Shown here one piece after another: positions 27,401-36,400 of a stretch of DNA of 64,000 nt. Both the position numbers and the translations under genes were made by a program. The first letter of the stretch is position 1; every line of letters begins with the position of its first letter. The stretch lies in the NCBI GenBank assembly GCA_940671915.1, contig CALNVZ010000174.1, positions 25,354,841-25,418,840 of the forward strand, given 5' to 3'. The DNA is from Paracentrotus lividus (Eukaryota; Echinodermata; Echinoidea; Camarodonta; Echinidae). The notes under the pieces were generated by a model. The model was not told where the DNA came from and did no database searches. It was given only the letters and a program-made list of their open reading frames with translations.

Positions 27401-30400
27401 CCACAAGGCACTTACTTGCTCATCCATAGTCAAATGCACTCACTTATGACAATTGTACCTGATAGGTTGTACTCTGCCAGTTATTGAGGCTTTCATGTTC
27501 AGAGCCAAAGGGTATTAACTGTGTATACTTGAATGACTTAATGCCATCTTGGGTCTCAGCTGATTTGTATTTGTATTCTCGTCACCCTACGATCAAATAT
27601 TGTGTCTCTTTGAACCTACCTGGCAGCACTGAATAGCAATAGGCTATCATTATTCCAAGATACGGATTTGCAAACCATGAAGAGAGATTTCACAGCTTTT
27701 TATCCCCCAGATTAGATATGACAGTTCCATTTCTATTCTATTGGTAAATAATATGTTGTGACATATCCTTTTGGGCATTGGATAATTAAGGTATTCTACA
27801 TATGATGTGCATGTAATATCTCACTATGAAATGGATGTAAAACACATATTTTCTGTTCTCCCAAAACTAGATTTGAGTTTTAACATTGGATTGTTATTTG
27901 TATTCTTTCACATCATTGAGCAATCGGAAGTAATATACACATTTTTCAGTTTTCCCAAATCTTGCTCCAATTTTTAACAATTGGATTTTCATTATTTTAT
28001 GTGTTTGATGTACAGTGGTGTGGAGCATGGAGATAGAGTGCTCTCATGTAGCCAACAGGAGAAGGAGAATAAGGAGGAAACAAATGATGTAGAGATGAAA
28101 GAAGAGAAGACCTTTACTCCTCCTCCTCCTCATCGCCATGCCAACATATCCAATGACTTTCCTCTTTATCTGGCTGGTTGTAACTGTAAGTGCATTATTA
28201 TATGTTTATATTTCAATTTCTTAAATTGATGGATTCCAATGAATGATATCTTAATCAGTATCAGAAAAAGTGCCTTCAATTGAGATACATGGGTAATTCC
28301 ACAGAAACATCAGTTAATGGGCTTTTTCATACTTCAATCATTTCCATTTTAGTTGTGAATCAAAGTATTTAGGGCTTCTAAGTTTATTAGAAACTTCAAT
28401 ATTTCCATTTACATAACTATGATGAAAATAATGTCAAACTAATCTCGAAACAAACTCACTTTTTTGTTGTTGAATATCCATATACTTTTATTAATCAGAG
28501 AGAGTAAAAAAAAAAAGAGATAAACAGGCATGATTTTTCTTCGCAGATTTCCACGGATTTTTTAGAATTTCAAAATCAAATTTTTTTTTTTTGCATCGGA
28601 CATGTGCTGCACACTAAGAAGATAGCACACTTACAAAGCAACACTGACCAAGTCTTAGCCACAGAAACCATGAATTTTCAAAACCTAAAATTGCGAACCC
28701 ACCCCCAGGGAGGTTCGGTCGCTACGCTCCCTCACTGGTAGCAATTTTCCTCTTTTTTGGAAATTTCTCTGTCTCATGCCTGGATAAAGTTAGATTTTCT
28801 TATTTCAAGTCTCAGTAATTATAAGAAGGGTAAAGTCTATATGAGTATTTTGTTTAATCAAATACACATTGTACTGTGCTTGACAATGATATTTTTAAAA
28901 GAAAAAGTTAGAAAACTTATTTCCAATGGTTCAAAGACCTTAATGACTTATATTCTGTTATTGAATTTAAAAGTTGGGTGCAGAGATAGATACTATAATA
29001 TATTTCATTTGCAACATGCATCTAGCTTTCAGAATTGATTTACGAGTTACATCAGTAGATTGGCTTAATGCCCATTCAACTTCCTGTCTTGTGCCATCAC
29101 GCCACTCTAGCTGTGATCAGCTCTCAGAAAGAATTTCCTGTTAATTTATTACATGTTATTAACGTATAGTGGGAATATGTGTCTGACATTTTCTATAACA
29201 GATGAAAAGAAAAAGAATGAGCTGTGGTGCCAAGAGACCTTTGAAGTTTAATGTTTTTGCCTCAGACTTTAGTGCAAGAGTAAAGTATTGTAGCTACTTG
29301 CCAAGTAGTTTAAACTTCTGACATTGTATTGTAAAATTTGTGGGTTTGAGTCCTGGAACAATAGCACTCTGGTGTTCTGAAACAAGATGTTTTATGTACT
29401 TGCTTCTCTTCATCCGAGATTTAAATGGATAGCTCATAGGAACAGTATCTAGGCTAATGGGGCCTAGTGGGAATTATAATGATGTCTAATCATGAAAAAC
29501 TAGGAAAAAAGCACTTGAAATTTGCTATCTGTGTTAAATAAAGACACACAAAATTAAACTACTAAAACTGAAAAAGAAGAAAGGTATTTTGGCTCTCGTT
29601 TTGTTTTGTAGAACTTCGTAAGTTTTAAGTGAGAAGCCATACAAATGTTTTGAGTCGTAACATATTGCATTTTGATAACAACAAGGCAATATGGCTCTTG
29701 CTTTGTTCTGGAATTTTATCTATAATTTTAAAGTGAGAAGTCGTACAAATGTTTTTATTCATATCTTATTGTATTCTAATGAGAAAAGTTAATTTGGCTC
29801 TTGCTTTTCTTGTAGAGCTTTGTATTTACTGTTTTGGTGAGAAGTCATACAGATTTTCTGATTTGTATCATATTGTATCTTACTCCTACAGCATCACAAG
29901 CAGTTGAGGAGAAGCTGGCTTACTTGGCACCCACTGCTGGCGATGTCATGATTGAACTGGGTAAATTCCAACGTCTTCATTTTCAACATAACCTTCAACT
30001 CTTTCCCTGATCCCTATTCCCCTCCCTTCACTTCTCCCTCTCTTTCCCCTCCTCCCCCTCCCTTTCCCCCTCCTCCCCTCTCCTTTCCCCCTCCCTTTTC
30101 CCCTCTTTCCCCTCTCCTTTCCCCCTCCTCCCCTCCCGTTCCCCTCCCGTTCCCCCTCTTTCCCTCTCTCCCCCCTCCCTCCTCCCCTGCTTCTGTCCTC
30201 TCCGAATCCATAAAATCCCACTCCCTGTCATTCCTCTCCTATCATACTTCAACTCTTCCCTGAACCTTGTACTACTTCCAAACTATTTTTTCATCATCTT
30301 TCTACTTCCTGTAGTTTGGCAGCTTTCGTGATAATGTTCCATGACTACCCTCTTCTGTGATGTTTAAAGCACCCCCCCCTCCTCCCTCATCTTTATTCCT

Positions 30401-33400
30401 TTTCAATTTGCTATGTTTTTGTCTTAAAATTCAGGTAAAAGACAAACTTGAATATGAATTCTTTCTTCCCATTACTCCATTTTTTCCCTCTCCCCCCCCC
30501 CCACTCTCTCTCTCTCTCTCTCTTGCCTATAAAGCTGTTTGTTGTGGACAATTTAACTTGACCTACATGTATTTGGGTCAATTTCCTGTTAGCTACCTCT
30601 AAGGTAAAGCTTAACTTACGTTTAAACTAGACATTTGAAAGCAAAGAAATCTGCCTTCTTAAAACAAACCCATGTATTATGTCCATGTGTAGGGAGCAGT
30701 ACTAGTAGAGAGTCATAAGAATGTTCAGTTTTATTATTATAGGGATGTAGTAACTTCCAAAAACAAGTGCGAAAGGGACTGATATGAGTACAATCCTATT
30801 GCCCTGATTGTAAAAAAAAAAAACTACTGAAAGTTTCAGAGCGAATGAAAGTCATTTACTATCTTAAAACAGTGAAATAAACAAGGCTCGGTCTTGTTTG
30901 ACAAGGCTAGTGGATGAAATTCCCCATTTGGTGAGTGAGGGGGCTTCATAACCCAGAATGTACTCTAATTTTTTAAAAGAAGGATACTGTTTGAAAAGTG
31001 TTTATAGTGACAGTTTTTAAAATCTGGATATGAAATCGTAGATGCCTAAATAGTAAAGCAAGCAATTAGTTTATTAATTTCAAGGGATTCCAGAATGACT
31101 TATAAGTTTATAATTATGTTGGCAAAATGAGCTTTTTTAATTCTTGTTCTTGTTCAATGTTACTGCATCCCTTTAACCCTATTATAACTGGGCTTATAAT
31201 AATTTCACCCCCTGTTTATTCTGTGGGGGGGGGGGGTCATTTTGACCGTCCCCCCTGATATCTCGGCCGCGGGAAGTCCGATCACCGTGAAATTTGCACG
31301 AACATCAATGCGCATGTAAATGGTACCGCTGATTTTTATTTATTTTTTTTTTTTGTTGAAAAAAAAGCTCACATTTTTAATTTATGCTAATTCATGCATA
31401 CTCATGTATGCAAATTAGATGCTTTTTTATCGAAATCGTTAATATTTCATTAATAAACAGTTATGAAGCTCAATTTTTTTTTCTAAAAGTTGCTGAGTAG
31501 CATAATCAACAATATTCAAATGATAAATTTGGAAATTGAATATTAATTCTTTTGTATTTTATTGTTTTGTTTTGTTAATTTCTTATGTATTCTATTGTTT
31601 TTATTTCTAATGAATTTCTTTGTTTTTGTGATTTTTATCCTTCAGAAGTGTTTCTTGATAGGATTCTAGTCAAATATGATCAGACAAAAGGCCTAGAAGG
31701 CACAAATAACAGTGTAAAGGCAATTTAGGAATTAAGCAGTGTTTTGCACACAAACACATGCCAAATGTCGATTTTTCTTTCAATTTTGGTGTGACATGCG
31801 ATTACATAATGTTACATAACGCCACAACAGTATGTCTGATTTAGCTTTGATAAGATGGTCTAATATTAGCTTCTCTATTCTACTCTTTTCATTAGATCCA
31901 TCAGATAGCCAGAGGATGGACTTAAACAATGAGTTCAAGGAATTCAATGAATCTGAGAGCTTTGTACCCTTTGACCCCTTTGCACCACTACCCAACCAAG
32001 CCCCCAAGGAGATTGCCCCTCAGAGCAGTGGGGAACCTGTCATGAATGTCCAGGTACGGTGGAATACAACAATGTCTAGTGTAGACATCTAGGACCAAAT
32101 TAGCACAATTTAACTTTTCTTTAGAAACTTTGTAATAATACTTTTTAAGTACAAATTAAATCAAATACAGGATATGCTAATATCAAACTAATTGTGGAAT
32201 AGTTTGCCAGCCCATCTATGTTCAGTTCAGTTTCGTTTTATTCAATTCACTTCTAAAATGTACAGACAGTTGTACTTGACAAAACATATATATTTACAAG
32301 ACATTGAATCAATATAATAATGTTTACAAAAAAAGCCTATATACAAGATAAGAAAATGAATTTGGGAAACTTTAAAATAAAGCCAAGATAGCATTGTAAA
32401 CAAAAGTTCCCATTTAATTGAAAATGAGCTGGAGGCTCTATATAATAGTCTAAATGGTCTAGTATATCAGTTAAATCATTTAAAAGACATCTAAAGACTT
32501 ATCTATTTTTGTTGTAGTGAGAGCTGTATGGAAAGTGCATAGAGCAGTTTTTATTATGTGCTATACAGTGCGTCCCAGAAAAAAGTATACCCAACTTTGA
32601 GGACCTCATATAAGGAATTCATAAATCATGTGACCATATTTTATATCTCATGTTAAAGAGTAACTCATACTCTATTCAATGATACCAAATTTATGTCTGT
32701 GCTGTCTTGAATGACCGAGTATTCATACTTTTAAAAAAATCCGTCGAAAGTGCTTTGTACCAAGTTTGGGTTATTTTGGGTTTAGCTAATGATGCGAGCT
32801 CATCATAGTTGAGCAAGGTTAATGGGAGGACTTGTGAACACACGATTCTTAAGATGCCCCCAAAGAAAAAAGTCACAAGGGGTGAGATCGTGGGATCTTG
32901 GAGGCCATTCGTTATTGTGATGGAGCGCAATTATGTGATTACCAAACACCTCCCGAAGTCGATCTCAAACTGCTACACTCCGGTGTGCACCATCCTCCTT
33001 GTTGCATGGTATCTGCCGACTACAAAAACCCTCTGCTCTGTTGTTAGCTGCACCATTTTGGTTGCATGAGGTATCCTGACACATGAAATCTATGGTTTAC
33101 TTACTTCTAAGGCACTTGAAATCCAAGGAAGGACACAATGGAAGATCATCCAGGTGTTCATACATACCAAGGCAATTGAAAGAGGATTTCATTAAGATAG
33201 CATCCCAAGTAACGCTTTAACCCTTGTGAATAACTCAGGTAGGCTTACCTCAAACAATGAATGATGATCAGGGAGCCAGGATTTCATTGACAATATACCA
33301 TGAATATAATTAACATTTTTGGTCAATTCTCTTGAGCTACATTTGGCATATATGTTTGCTTAATTAATGCAAACATTTTTTTGAACTTTCATCCACTTTG

Positions 33401-36400
33401 CATCATTTTCAGGCTAAAACAAAAAACATGAGGATTATTGAAATGAAAAGTTTACTTCCGAAAAACTTGGTACAAAGCACTTTCGAAGGATTTTTTTCAA
33501 AGTTCAAGTACTCAGTCATTCGTGACTGCATTGACATAAATTTGGTATCATCGAACAGAACATGAGTTACTCTTTATCATAAATAAAAATTAAGGTCACA
33601 TGATTTATGAATTTCTAATACGAGACCCTCAAAGTTGGGTATACTTTTTTCTGGGACGCACTGTATAAGAAAAAGTTTATTATTGTTAGTAGTAGTAGTA
33701 GTATTATTATGCTTCGACTTCATAAAACAGCTTTATGTTATTTTAATAGGAATTTTTTATCATTCACAGGAGACAAGTGATGTGGCCTTTTATGAGTACC
33801 GGTATGTGGATTTCTATTTACTACTTTAATACAGCTTCCACTGTTAAATCTATCCCAATCTCATTTCCCGCACAGGATCCTTGTGTTCTGAAGACCCAGT
33901 ACCTTTGCACCAACAACGATCCCTTGTTGCTGGAAAAAAGACCAAACCTGGAAAGGGAGAAACCCTCTGCTAACGATGTGGTAAGAAATAGGTCTTTTAA
34001 AGTCATGTATCTGATACACGATGATTAAATATTCTCCATTTTTTAATGGATACATTGAAAACTGGTATGATCATTTGTGATTTTGGCATTAAATGTTATT
34101 GCCTTAAATGAAAGCAAGTACCCAGCGACTTTGAATGGTTCCAACTCTGTATACTTTGCAATTCACTGATGGTGCATACTAGAATTATAATGATTAGATT
34201 TAATGCCATGTTTGAACCAGCCCTGCATGTTTGCAGTTTCATTTTAAGCATACACAATGCAAATAGATACATTAGAATATGACTTTGGCATACCACCTAT
34301 TCCACTTTATATCTTAGTTGCTTTGGTCCTAGCGACCTCAGTGACGCATCTATTATCGGCTCTGACAATGGATTTATACAGGCCATATTAGGGATGATAG
34401 CGGTCACCATCCCCAGTCAAAATGGGCCGTGTAAATCCTTTCTCAGGACTTACGCTGGATCCTCCAGTGGACCTTTATCTTCACAAGAGCAGTTGTAACC
34501 CTAAGCTTCATTATTATGCATTACAGGTTGCCCAACAACAGATTCCATGTGATGAACTGGCTATGAGAGCTCCCTACATTCCTATGGGAGAGGACTTTGA
34601 CTTATCAACGGACTCTCTTCTTGGGGACATTGATCCTTTCACCAGCAATACTTGGATGCCTGTCGATCCATTTGGCACGGGTGCAGTGTGAGTACTTGTG
34701 ACCTACATTTTGATAATGAAACAGATCTGAAAATCAATGAATTTCAAAGAAACTTGGCTTGGTCAAGCTGATTTGGAGGTCAGAACAGCTGTAATTGTGT
34801 AACCTTTTTTTTGTCTGTTAATGTTGGCATTGATTTAAAGTTCAGTAAGATTCATGTAAATATGAAATGCCAGAATGAGAGTTTCTAAGGCTGGGTATTT
34901 GCTATTCAGTATACGCTATACGGGCAGTTTTACAACTTAAAAAGGGGAACCAGTATTTTGAAATAGAATTGCTTGACAAAGGAGTGTCGCTGGTTAGATT
35001 TATGCTATACTTGTGCCCTCACAAAACATGCCCGAGCCGTATACTTCTATTTGAACCCAGCAAAAAGATGCCAAGTTTGAGTTACAGATGATTTATGGAG
35101 TAAGAGTAAGATTAAGTTTTTATCTTTTACTACACAGTGACAACAACCCAAGGACCGTGGAGGATAATGGCATGGAATTCGCAGCTTCTCAGAGTAGTAG
35201 TACATGTACCTCACCCTTCAACCCATCTATGATGTCATCAGCCAGCCCCATGGAATCTTGTAACAGCAGTCTGAGTGGCAGTGTACCCAACCTGTTCTTC
35301 CCCAATCCATCTCCCAGTGACCCTCACCACACCCCTCTCCTCTCCCCAGCCATGTCCCCCCATAGCGGTGCTCCTACACCCATGATGCACTCTCCTATGA
35401 ACCCCGGTCTCCTGTCCCCTCTCGGCCACGTCCCTCACCATGACGACCGCCTCTTCGCATCCCCTCTCCCATCTCCTGCTCCAGTACAGCAACCCTTAGG
35501 GGTGTACATCCCATATCCTCCCATGTCCTCTTACCAGCAGGTGTCCCCTAACCCACAGACCATCATGTCCCCTCCTCAGCAGCAGCAGAGATGTCAAGGA
35601 AACCTCCACTCCCCGCCTCTGAAACGCAAACAGGAGCCACCAGACTGCGGAGGAGGGGATTGTTCACCTCGTAAGATCAGCCGCTCATCTGACACGTTAC
35701 TTGAGATACTAGGGATCAGGAATGGCAGAGTGGATGAAGACAAAGGGGTTACATATGTCAAGCGAGAACCAGACCTAGAACTTGACAGATCACTCATAGG
35801 TAACGCTACCATAAATCTACAAACTTTATGAAATCAGAATTGCTATGAACATCAGTTCATGTGGCAGAAATGCTTTGATGGGTTAAAAGATATGAATGTA
35901 GAGTAATTCAGTCATCTCAAAGCCTTTAACTCTTCTTATTGGACCAAACACATGATATATTTAATTTTGTTCTTTATTTTATCTACTTCCTCATGAAATG
36001 CGCAATCCTGAAGACAATGAGAACATGCTAACTGAATGTCAAGAGTGGGTAGGTCCTTTGCAGGACTACTCTTTACCTCAAGAAAAATTACTAGGTGAAC
36101 CATGAAACCTTCCACTGCTAATAACTCTTATGTATTAATACCACCTCAAACTTATTGACTCATGATCCATATCCGACAAACTGTTGATCTGAAATATCAA
36201 AGCGCGTTGCAAAAATATTTTGCAATGCGCTTAAATATTTCAGATCCCAAGTCAATGGCAGGTCGCTAGTCGTGTGGTGTGCAGTGGCCTTAAGTTCTTG
36301 ATGCTTTGTTCAAGGAGATTTTTTTTTTCTTCACATTGAGCCACAGAATTTCAAAGAGAAATTGTACTTGAGTGTAGTATATATTAATGTGAATGTTAAA

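Larger units (their letters stand above)
15852..28015. other. HIF 12.2 kb intron after PAS-B exon
   Basis: No conserved exon recognised. Contents noted separately: GA-rich tract (18362-18775), mariner-like fragment (20365-20430), tRNA-derived SINE (24751-24870) and TCAGGGAAA repeat (25793-26049). GTCACTCA-type words near 16200-16620 resemble the repeats in the elements at 3599 and 45049. Short open frames here have no recognisable content. Confidence 0.7.

Noticed and set aside
29250..29400. tRNA gene suggested by a B-box-like GGGTTTGAGTCC
   Set aside because: No convincing A box or cloverleaf; at most a decayed SINE.
29946..30263. Gly/Arg-rich and Pro/Ser-rich open frames on both strands
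   Set aside because: Composition of the C/T-rich intron tract; exon 8 ends at a clear donor at 29960.
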